Source: JAWVZU01 sp033722075
GTDB taxonomy: Bacteria; Pseudomonadota; Gammaproteobacteria; Xanthomonadales; SZUA-38
DNA length: 5,101 nt
Reading direction: 5' to 3'
Assembly (NCBI GenBank): GCA_033722075.1
Contig: JAWVZU010000266.1
Location: 1-5,101 of the forward strand
The notes below the pieces were generated by a model. It was not told where the DNA came from, did no database searches, and saw only the letters and a program-made list of their open reading frames with translations. Below are positions 1 to 5,101 of the stretch, one piece after another. The position numbers and the translations under genes are program-made. Each line of letters begins with the position of its first letter. Position 1 is the first letter of the stretch.

Positions 1-596
1 AGCAGCTGCTGGCCATCCTCGTGTTCGAGGATGGAGAAGTGCAGAACCGGCTCCTGGAAACGGACCGGCCGTTCACCGATCGTCAGCTCGAACGGGCCGC
101 GAATTATCTCAATCGTGAGTACGCCGGTCTGCGCCTGACGGACATCCGGGGACGAATCGTCGCTGACCTGGGATCGGCCAAGCAGCAAATGGACCGGCTC
201 ATGGAGGATGCCATCGAAGTGGCAGGGCAGGCGTTCAGTGCGAAGGATGCCTCCGACGTCGTCCTGAGCGGCCAGACCAACCTGATGCAGTACCGGGAAA
301 TGGCGGACCTCGATCTGCTCAAGTCGCTCTTCGATGCCTTCCAGGAGAAGCGGGAAATCCTCTACCTGCTGGAACAGTGCGTCGGCGCGGACGGGGTGCG
401 CCTGTTCATCGGCGAAGAGTGTGGATCCGAGGTGCTGGGGCATTGCAGCGTAGTGAGTGCGCCTTACCAGATCGACGACGAGGTGGTTGGGGTACTGGGG
501 GTGATCGGGCCGACGCGCATGGCCTACGACCGGGTGATTTCCGTGGTCCAGGCAACCGCCGGGGCGTTGACGTCGATCTTGAATCAGAAAAGCTGA
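1..596 (+). CDS. hrcA: Heat-inducible transcription repressor HrcA, C-terminal part (5' end outside window)
   Basis: HrcA represses heat-shock genes by binding the CIRCE inverted repeat, and in known cases its activity depends on the GroEL chaperonin. The reading frame is open from the first full codon at position 3 to the TGA at 594-596. This gives 197 residues of a family usually about 340-350 long, so the N-terminal winged-helix DNA-binding domain lies upstream of the window. The visible part is the regulatory and dimerisation domain. It shows LSGQTNLMQYREMADLDLL (family pattern G-x-x-NL-x-QY), the LFIGEE segment, and the C-terminal hallmark VIGPTRMAYDRVI. A GTG at position 21 is an internal valine and not a start. 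The neighbouring grpE-dnaK-dnaJ order is the classic HrcA context and supports the call. The last codons overlap a candidate heat-shock promoter for grpE. Family assignment is firm; which genes it represses is inferred. Confidence 0.95.
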   Translation, partial: QLLAILVFEDGEVQNRLLETDRPFTDRQLERAANYLNREYAGLRLTDIRGRIVADLGSAKQQMDRLMEDAIEVAGQAFSAKDASDVVLSGQTNLMQYREMADLDLLKSLFDAFQEKREILYLLEQCVGADGVRLFIGEECGSEVLGHCSVVSAPYQIDDEVVGVLGVIGPTRMAYDRVISVVQATAGALTSILNQKS

Positions 597-606
597 GAAC
601 CCACGT
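578..606 (+). promoter_or_regulatory. Candidate sigma-32 (RpoH) promoter upstream of grpE
   Basis: The -35-like CTTGAAT is at 578-584, inside the last codons of hrcA. After a 14-nt spacer comes a -10-like ACCCACGT at 599-606. The RpoH consensus is roughly CTTGAAA, 11-16 nt, CCCCATNT. The -35 matches six of seven positions and the -10 five of the seven fixed positions. Transcription would start near 613, leaving a leader of about 30 nt before grpE. The -10 is the weakest of the three candidates here, but the -35 and spacing are the same as at the dnaJ promoter. grpE may also be reached by read-through from hrcA, since no terminator is visible between them. Confidence 0.45.
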
Positions 607-626
607 TGGGCGTGCAGCCAAGATTT

Positions 627-631
627 GGAAG
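627..631 (+). promoter_or_regulatory. Probable ribosome binding site of grpE
   Basis: GGAAG at 627-631 lies 11 nt before the ATG at 643. The spacing is slightly long, but no better purine-rich site is present. It favours the ATG at 643 over the in-frame TTG at 625, which overlaps this site and would add six residues (MEARTT) with no family support. Confidence 0.5.
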
Positions 632-642
632 CACGGACCACC

Positions 643-1227
643 ATGAACGAACCCGAACACAACAAGCCGGCAACGGATGTCGAAGACGCCGCCGAAATCG
701 AAATCCAGGACGTCGACGACGAAGCGGCCGGTGACGGCGAAGAGACTGCGGATCCCGTATCCGTCGAAATGCTGCAGGAACGGCTGGCCAAGGCCGAAGC
801 CGAAGCCCGCGAACGCGCCGACGAGGCTCTGCGAGTCCGGGCCGAGATGGAAAATCTGCGCCGCCGGACCCAACGGGAAATCGAGAATGCCAGGAAGTTC
901 GCCCTGGAGCGTTTCATGACGGACTTGCTGGATGTGCGCGACAGCCTCGAACGGGGCCTGGAGGCGGCTCAGGGCGAACAGGTGAGTGTCGAACAATTGC
1001 GCGAAGGCAAGGAGCTGACCTTCAAGATGCTCGAAAAGGTCCTCGGGCAGCACGGCCTGGCGGTCGTTGATCCGGAGGGCGAACGTTTCGACCCGGAATT
1101 GCACGAGGCGATCAGCATGGTGCCGAGTGAAGACCAGGAGCCGGATACGGTCGTCACGGTCGTGCAGAAAGGGTTCACGCTGCAGGGGCGGCTCCTGCGG
1201 CCGGCGAGAGTGATCGTGGCGCGCTAG
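643..1227 (+). CDS. grpE: Nucleotide exchange factor GrpE (DnaK co-chaperone)
   Basis: GrpE is a cytoplasmic homodimer that releases ADP from DnaK so that ATP can rebind and substrate is freed. The 194-residue length is normal for the family (E. coli GrpE is 197). Residues 1 to about 40 are a very acidic, probably disordered tail. Residues about 41-110 form the charged long helix of the dimer coiled coil, including the conserved AEMENLRRRTQREIENARKF stretch. Residues about 125-194 are the beta domain that contacts the DnaK ATPase lobe. The GrpE family signature is complete at about 149-192: FDPELHEA, then GFTLQGRLLRPARVIV. The ATG at 643 is chosen because an upstream GGAAG serves it and the sequence from there is a typical acidic GrpE N-terminus. 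It lies 46 nt after hrcA and 93 nt before dnaK, and a candidate heat-shock promoter precedes it. Confidence 0.97.
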   Translation: MNEPEHNKPATDVEDAAEIEIQDVDDEAAGDGEETADPVSVEMLQERLAKAEAEARERADEALRVRAEMENLRRRTQREIENARKFALERFMTDLLDVRDSLERGLEAAQGEQVSVEQLREGKELTFKMLEKVLGQHGLAVVDPEGERFDPELHEAISMVPSEDQEPDTVVTVVQKGFTLQGRLLRPARVIVAR

Positions 1228-1243
1228 CCGGGCTCCCAAACGG

Positions 1244-1271
1244 GTTGAATTAGCCCCTTTAGCCCCCATCT
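1244..1271 (+). promoter_or_regulatory. Sigma-32 (RpoH) heat-shock promoter of dnaK
   Basis: The -35-like GTTGAAT at 1244-1250 is followed, after a 13-nt spacer, by CCCCATCT at 1264-1271. The latter is a perfect match to the RpoH -10 consensus CCCCATNT. The element sits wholly in the 93-nt grpE-dnaK gap, with transcription expected to start near 1278 and a leader of about 43 nt. It would let dnaK be made in excess of grpE. No terminator is visible before it, so read-through from grpE is also possible. The match is seen directly; activity is inferred. Confidence 0.78.
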
Positions 1272-1308
1272 CTTTCGCAGAGAATTTTACCAGTTAGATT
1301 AGCAATTT

Positions 1309-1313
1309 AGGAG
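1309..1313 (+). promoter_or_regulatory. Strong ribosome binding site of dnaK
   Basis: AGGAG lies 7 nt before the ATG at 1321. This is a near-ideal Shine-Dalgarno site with optimal spacing. It is the best ribosome binding site in the window and fits the need for high DnaK output. Confidence 0.85.
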
Positions 1314-1320
1314 CGATACC

Positions 1321-3255
1321 ATGGGTAGAATCATCGGTATTGACCTGGGAACCACCAACTCCTGCGTGGCAGTCATGGACGGTGAGAAACCCCGGGTCAT
1401 CGAAAACGCGGAAGGCGATCGGACGACGCCGTCGATTGTCGCCTTCACCAAGGACGGCGAGGTGCTGGTCGGACAGCCGGCCAAGCGCCAGGCCGTCACC
1501 AACCCGGACAACACGCTGCACGCCGTCAAGCGCCTGATCGGCCGCAAGTACAGCGAAGACGTGGTCCAGAAGGATCGTGACATCGTGCCGTACAAGATCG
1601 TCGAGGCGGACAACGGGGACGCCTGGGTCGAGGCCAACGGCAAGAAGATGGCCCCGCCGGAGATCTCGGCGCGGGTGCTCATGAAGATGAAGAAGACCGC
1701 CGAGGACTTCCTGGGCGAAGACGTGACCGAGGCGGTGATCACCGTCCCGGCCTACTTCAACGATTCCCAGCGCCAGGCGACCAAGGATGCGGGCAAGATC
1801 GCCGGTCTCGACGTCAAGCGGATCATCAACGAGCCGACGGCGGCCGCACTGGCCTACGGGTTGGACAAGAAGGGCGGCGATCGCAAGATCGCGGTCTATG
1901 ACCTCGGCGGCGGGACCTTCGACATCTCCATCATCGAGATCGCGGATGTCGATGGCGAGAAGCAGTTCGAAGTGCTGGCCACCAACGGCGATACGTTCCT
2001 GGGCGGCGAGGACTTCGACAAGAAGCTCATCGACTACCTGGTCGAGGAATTCAAGAAAGACCAGGGCATCAACCTGCGCAACGATCCGCTGGCTCTGCAG
2101 CGGCTGCGCGAAGGTGCCGAACGAGCCAAGATCGAGTTGTCTTCCAGTCAGCAGACGGAGGTCAACCTGCCTTACATCACCGCGGACCAGACCGGACCGA
2201 AGCACCTCAACATCAAGGTGACCCGGGCCAAGCTCGAGTCGCTGGTCGGCGAGCTGGTCAAGCAGACCGTCGGTCCCTGCCGCACGGCTCTGAACGATGC
2301 CGGCCTGAAGGTCTCCGACATCAACGAGGTGATCCTGGTCGGCGGCCAGACGCGGATGCCGCTGGTGCAGGAGACCGTGGCCGAGTTCTTCGGCAAGGAG
2401 CCGCGCAAGGACGTCAACCCGGATGAGGCGGTCGCCATCGGTGCCGCAATCCAGGGCGGCGTGCTGTCCGGTGATGTGAAGGACGTGTTGCTGCTCGACG
2501 TGACGCCGCTGTCGCTGGGTATCGAGACCCTCGGCGGCGTGTTCACGAAATTGATCGAGAAGAACACGACCATTCCGACAAAAGCCTCCCAGGTCTTCTC
2601 GACGGCGGAGGACAACCAGACCGCGGTGACCGTGCATGTTCTGCAGGGCGAGCGCGAGATGGCCTCGGCCAACAAGTCGCTGGCCAAGTTCGACCTTGCC
2701 GGAATCCGCTCGGCGCCGCGTGGCATGCCGCAGATCGACGTCACCTTCGACATCGACGCCAACGGCATCCTGCATGTGTCCGCCAAGGACAAGGATACCG
2801 GCAAGGAGCAGCGCATCGAGATCAAGGCCGGTTCAGGTCTGAGCGAGGACGAGATCAACCGGATGGTCGAAGACGCCGAAGCGCACAAGGACGAGGACAA
2901 GCGTTTCCACGAGCTGGTCACCGCGCGCAACCAGGCCGATGCGCTGGTTCACACCGTGCGCCAGTCCATCAGCGAAGCCGGCGACGCGCTGAGCGAAAGC
3001 GACAAGGAGCCGGTCGAAGCCGCCATCAAGACCCTCGAGGAGGCGATGAAAGGGGACGACAAGGATGCCATCGAATCCGGCACCAACGCGCTGCAGGAAG
3101 CCGCCCAGCCGGTGATGCAGAAGGCTGCCCAGGCCCAGGCCGAAGCGGCTGCGGGCGCCCAGGAGGCAGCCGATGCCGCCAGCGGGTCCGAAGAAGGCAG
3201 CGACGACGACGTGGTCGATGCCGAGTTCGAAGAGGTCAAGGACGACAACAAGTAG
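1321..3255 (+). CDS. dnaK: Chaperone protein DnaK (Hsp70)
   Basis: DnaK is the ATP-dependent cytoplasmic Hsp70 that binds exposed hydrophobic segments of unfolded proteins. It works with DnaJ and GrpE. It has 644 residues, against 638 in E. coli, and starts at an ATG with a strong AGGAG. Residues 1 to about 385 are the nucleotide-binding domain, with all three Hsp70 signatures: IDLGTTNS at 7-14, DLGGGTFD at 194-201, and VILVGGQTRMP at 337-347. Key residues sit at the E. coli positions: D8, K70, P143, E171, D194, T199 and D201. The interdomain linker VLLLDVTP is at 389-396. The beta substrate-binding domain runs to about 505 and the helical lid to about 600. An Ala/Gln-rich stretch (about 600-620) leads to the acidic tail DDVVDAEFEEVK. 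Cys15 is conserved and Cys320 is an extra cysteine relative to E. coli. The protein appears intact with nothing missing. It has its own heat-shock promoter upstream and a strong terminator downstream. Confidence 0.99.
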   Translation: MGRIIGIDLGTTNSCVAVMDGEKPRVIENAEGDRTTPSIVAFTKDGEVLVGQPAKRQAVTNPDNTLHAVKRLIGRKYSEDVVQKDRDIVPYKIVEADNGDAWVEANGKKMAPPEISARVLMKMKKTAEDFLGEDVTEAVITVPAYFNDSQRQATKDAGKIAGLDVKRIINEPTAAALAYGLDKKGGDRKIAVYDLGGGTFDISIIEIADVDGEKQFEVLATNGDTFLGGEDFDKKLIDYLVEEFKKDQGINLRNDPLALQRLREGAERAKIELSSSQQTEVNLPYITADQTGPKHLNIKVTRAKLESLVGELVKQTVGPCRTALNDAGLKVSDINEVILVGGQTRMPLVQETVAEFFGKEPRKDVNPDEAVAIGAAIQGGVLSGDVKDVLLLDVTPLSLGIETLGGVFTKLIEKNTTIPTKASQVFSTAEDNQTAVTVHVLQGEREMASANKSLAKFDLAGIRSAPRGMPQIDVTFDIDANGILHVSAKDKDTGKEQRIEIKAGSGLSEDEINRMVEDAEAHKDEDKRFHELVTARNQADALVHTVRQSISEAGDALSESDKEPVEAAIKTLEEAMKGDDKDAIESGTNALQEAAQPVMQKAAQAQAEAAAGAQEAADAASGSEEGSDDDVVDAEFEEVKDDNK

Positions 3256-3295
3256 CAGCGACCGCATCGCTTGGCGTGAATCGCGCTCTCAATAC

Positions 3296-3329
3296 AAGCC
3301 CCGGCCCGCGCCGGGGCTTTTCTTTTCTT
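3296..3329 (+). terminator. Intrinsic (Rho-independent) terminator after dnaK
   Basis: A perfect 10-bp GC-rich stem, AAGCCCCGGC at 3296-3305 paired with GCCGGGGCTT at 3310-3319, closes a 4-nt loop CCGC. A T-rich tail TTCTTTTCTT follows to 3329. It starts 40 nt after the dnaK stop and points in the direction of dnaK transcription. On the opposite strand the tail would be purine-rich, so it should act only on the + strand. It should separate much of dnaK transcription from dnaJ. Confidence 0.92.
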
Positions 3330-3355
3330 GAATTGGCCGGGCCCCAACCCAATCT
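3327..3355 (+). promoter_or_regulatory. Sigma-32 (RpoH) promoter of dnaJ, overlapping the dnaK terminator tail
   Basis: CTTGAAT at 3327-3333 is followed, after a 14-nt spacer, by CCCAATCT at 3348-3355. That -10 matches the RpoH consensus CCCCATNT at all fixed positions but one. Transcription would start near 3362, giving a leader of about 32 nt before the GTG of dnaJ. The first bases of the -35 are also the end of the terminator's T-rich tail. A dedicated promoter makes sense because the terminator would otherwise reduce dnaJ expression. The match is seen directly; activity is inferred. Confidence 0.7.
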
Positions 3356-3393
3356 GGACCTGATAGCCAACTAGCTACGAATAAGCGAATCTG

Positions 3394-4512
3394 GTGTCGA
3401 AACGCGACTACTACGAAGTCCTGGGCGTCTCCAAGAGCGCCGACAAGGCGGAACTGAAGAAGGCCTTCCGCAAGCTGGCCATGAAATACCATCCGGATCG
3501 AAATCCCGACCCGGAGGCCCAGGACCGTTTCAAGGAAGCCAAGGAAGCCTACGAGATCCTGGCCGATGACCAGAAACGGGCGGCCTACGACCAGTTTGGA
3601 CACGAGGGCGTCGCCGGAGCCGGAAACGGCGGCTTCCGCGGTGGGTTCAGCGGGGACGTCGGCGATATCTTCGGCGATATTTTCGGAGACATCTTCGGCA
3701 CCGGGCGACGACGCCAGCGCCGGGGCGCGGACCTGCGCTATCCGCTGGAGCTGGATCTGGAGGAAGCGGTCAATGGCGTTTCCAAGGAGATCAACGTTCC
3801 CACCCAGGTCACCTGCGAAGGTTGCGCAGGTTCCGGTTCGGAGGACGGCAAGCAGTCGACCTGCAGCACCTGCGCCGGCCATGGTCAGGTTCGCATGCAG
3901 CAGGGCATCTTCTCGGTTCAGCAGACCTGTCCAGCCTGCCGCGGACGGGGCAACGTGGTCGAGAACCCCTGCCACCGTTGCCATGGGGCAGGCCGCGTAC
4001 GGGAAGACAAGAAGCTTTCGGTCAAGATCCCGCCGGGTGTCGACGATGGCGACCGCATTCGGCTGGCCGGAGAGGGCGAGGCCGGGGAGTCCGGGTCACC
4101 GCCCGGCGATCTCTACGTCGAAGTCCACGTGCGTGAGCATCCAATCTTCCAGCGGGAAGGGGACCACCTCTATTGCGAGATCCCGATCCGCTTCACCACC
4201 GCGGCCTTGGGCGGGGAAATGAAGGTCCCGACCCTGAACTCCCATGTCATGCTGAAGATCCCTGCGGAGACCCAATCCGGAAAGCTGTTCCGGCTGCGGG
4301 GCAAGGGCGTCAAATCGGTGCGCAGCCATGCGCCCGGCGACCTCCTGTGCCGGGTGGTGGTCGAAACGCCCGTAAAGCTGAACAAGAAGCAGAAGGAAAT
4401 GCTCCGGGAATTCGACGAGACCTTCGGCGACGATCCCAAGCGACAGAGCCCGAAGAGCACGTCCTGGCTGGACAGCGTGAAGGATTTCTTCGAGGGGATG
4501 ACCGACCGCTGA
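3394..4512 (+). CDS. dnaJ: Chaperone protein DnaJ (Hsp40, type I)
   Basis: DnaJ binds unfolded substrate, hands it to DnaK and stimulates DnaK ATP hydrolysis. The 372-residue protein has the full class I layout. The J domain covers residues 1 to about 70, with the essential HPD at 33-35. A Gly/Phe-rich region spans about 74-103 and contains three GDIF repeats at 90-101. The cysteine-rich zinc domain has four CxxCxGxG motifs: CEGCAGSG (141), CSTCAGHG (157), CPACRGRG (179) and CHRCHGAG (193). The C-terminal substrate-binding and dimerisation region includes IPPGVDDGDRIRLAGEGEAG. Translation starts at GTG 3394, giving the family-typical N-terminus MSKRDYYEVLGV. An in-frame TAA at 3382 rules out any longer start except a CTG at 3391. 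No good Shine-Dalgarno is present; only a weak TAAG at 3382-3385 is seen. Nothing is truncated or missing. Confidence 0.98.
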   Translation: MSKRDYYEVLGVSKSADKAELKKAFRKLAMKYHPDRNPDPEAQDRFKEAKEAYEILADDQKRAAYDQFGHEGVAGAGNGGFRGGFSGDVGDIFGDIFGDIFGTGRRRQRRGADLRYPLELDLEEAVNGVSKEINVPTQVTCEGCAGSGSEDGKQSTCSTCAGHGQVRMQQGIFSVQQTCPACRGRGNVVENPCHRCHGAGRVREDKKLSVKIPPGVDDGDRIRLAGEGEAGESGSPPGDLYVEVHVREHPIFQREGDHLYCEIPIRFTTAALGGEMKVPTLNSHVMLKIPAETQSGKLFRLRGKGVKSVRSHAPGDLLCRVVVETPVKLNKKQKEMLREFDETFGDDPKRQSPKSTSWLDSVKDFFEGMTDR

Positions 4513-4547
4513 CCCCGGGGGCAGTCGTGCAATATTCGGGTTGAACC

Positions 4548-5101
4548 TCAGCCCTTCCAGTTCGCCCGGATAAGCTGCTGCAGCTTGGCGACGATCTTGA
4601 GGTTGCCGGCGACGATATCGCCCGTTTCCATGAAGTCGCGCCCGCCGGAGAAGTCGGTCGCCATCCCGCCCGCCTCCTGGATCAGGAGTGCACCGGCAGC
4701 CATGTCCCAGGGTGACAGTCCCAGTTCCCAGAACCCGTCCAGACGGCCGGCCGCCACGTAGGCAAGGTCCAGTGCCGCTGATCCGGCCCGCCTGACATCT
4801 CCCGTTTCGTCCAGGATGGCCCGGAACAGCCGCATGTAATCGTCCAGCCGCTGACGGGCCCGGAAAGGGAACCCGGTGGCGAACATGGCCCGGTCGAGGT
4901 TCTTCTGGTCGCCGACCCGGATCCGACGGTCATTCAGAAACGCGCCACCGCCATGACTCGCGGTAAACAGTTCCTCGCGAATCGGGTCGTAGATCACCCC
5001 ATGTTCGATCCGACCGTGCACCCGCAGCGCAATCGAGATGCTGAAATGCGGAATGTCATGGATGAAATTGCGGGTCCCGTCCAGCGGATCGACGATCCAG
5101 C
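4548..5101 (-). CDS. suhB: Inositol-1-monophosphatase family protein, SuhB-like (5' end outside window)
   Basis: This family of Mg2+-dependent, lithium-sensitive phosphatases hydrolyses inositol-1-phosphate. E. coli SuhB also joins the Nus-factor complex that supports rRNA transcription. The frame is open from the window edge to the TGA at 4550-4548, giving 183 residues of a protein usually about 267 long. About 80 N-terminal residues are therefore outside the window. The fragment begins at the first metal-binding motif WIVDPLDGTRNF, whose two aspartates match the E. coli metal ligands. It also has GSAALDLAYVAAGRLDGFWE and the second signature, PWDMAAGALLIQEAGG, with its catalytic-site aspartate at fragment residue 132. 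Arg replaces the Thr of the E. coli DGTTNF. The GTG at 5021 is an internal valine, not a start. The gene converges on dnaJ with 35 nt between the stops. The family call is firm; the suhB symbol rests on similarity to the recalled E. coli protein. Confidence 0.93.
   Translation of the reverse strand, partial: WIVDPLDGTRNFIHDIPHFSISIALRVHGRIEHGVIYDPIREELFTASHGGGAFLNDRRIRVGDQKNLDRAMFATGFPFRARQRLDDYMRLFRAILDETGDVRRAGSAALDLAYVAAGRLDGFWELGLSPWDMAAGALLIQEAGGMATDFSGGRDFMETGDIVAGNLKIVAKLQQLIRANWKG

Noticed and set aside
598..614. Short inverted repeats (CCCA/TGGG and CACG/CGTG) between hrcA and grpE
   Set aside because: Stems of only 4 bp with no T-tract; expected by chance in GC-rich DNA.
625..642. 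TTG at 625 as an alternative start of grpE
   Set aside because: It overlaps the only ribosome binding site candidate and adds six residues not typical of GrpE; the ATG at 643 is better placed.
406..1269. Open frame of 287 codons on the - strand across grpE and the end of hrcA
   Set aside because: It is a shadow of two real conserved genes, resembles no family I recognise, and crosses their boundary.
1299..1325. Possible CIRCE half-site TTAGCAATT before dnaK
   Set aside because: Seven of nine bases match the left arm TTAGCACTC, but the right arm 9 nt later (TACCATGGG) does not match GAGTGCTAA. There is no inverted repeat.
1294..2775. Long open frame of 493 codons on the - strand opposite dnaK
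   Set aside because: It lies entirely antisense to an intact, highly conserved dnaK. Its composition (rich in Arg, Leu, Asp, Val, His) is what GC-rich codon bias produces in the opposite frame. Such antisense frames opposite Hsp70 genes are well known and do not indicate a gene.
3289..3984. Open frame of 231 codons on the - strand over the 5' part of dnaJ
   Set aside because: It is antisense to the conserved J domain and zinc region and also runs through the dnaK terminator. No family features are seen.
4509..4524. Hairpin around CCCCGGGG after dnaJ as a terminator
   Set aside because: The stem is short with a mismatch and a 4-nt loop, and there is no T-tract on either strand.
4539..4560. 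GTTGAAC after dnaJ as a further heat-shock promoter
   Set aside because: No CCCCAT-like -10 follows at the right spacing, and it would fire antisense into suhB.

Overview
This window holds a classic bacterial heat-shock chaperone cluster on the + strand: the 3' part of hrcA, then grpE, dnaK and dnaJ. It is followed by the 3' part of a convergent suhB-type inositol monophosphatase gene on the - strand. Every gene belongs to a well-known family. I see no mobile element, CRISPR array, tRNA, rRNA or unknown ORF, and no undescribed system. The interest lies in how the cluster is regulated.

The organism is most likely a GC-rich gammaproteobacterium from a lineage that kept HrcA, such as one near the Xanthomonadales or Chromatiales. 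DnaK matches the E. coli residue numbering at its catalytic positions and ends in the acidic EEVK-type tail. DnaJ and SuhB also closely follow the E. coli proteins in motif layout. E. coli itself lacks hrcA. The assignment is inferred from recalled family sequences, not from a search.

Layout: hrcA (1-596, 5' end missing), a 46-nt gap, grpE (643-1227), a 93-nt gap, dnaK (1321-3255), a 138-nt gap, dnaJ (3394-4512), a 35-nt convergent gap, and suhB (4548-5101, 5' end missing). No gene-free stretch exceeds 138 nt. Each of the three gaps between cluster genes holds a candidate sigma-32 (RpoH) heat-shock promoter. Each has the core TTGAAT as its -35 and a CCCA-containing -10, 13-14 nt downstream. 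The dnaK and dnaJ promoters are strong matches; the grpE one is weaker. A strong intrinsic terminator follows dnaK, and the -35 of the dnaJ promoter lies in its T-rich tail.

How the genes work together: DnaK is the ATP-driven Hsp70 that binds unfolded protein. DnaJ delivers substrate and stimulates ATP hydrolysis. GrpE exchanges ADP for ATP. HrcA is a repressor of heat-shock genes that acts at CIRCE operators, none of which is visible here. SuhB is a separate phosphatase that happens to sit next to the cluster.
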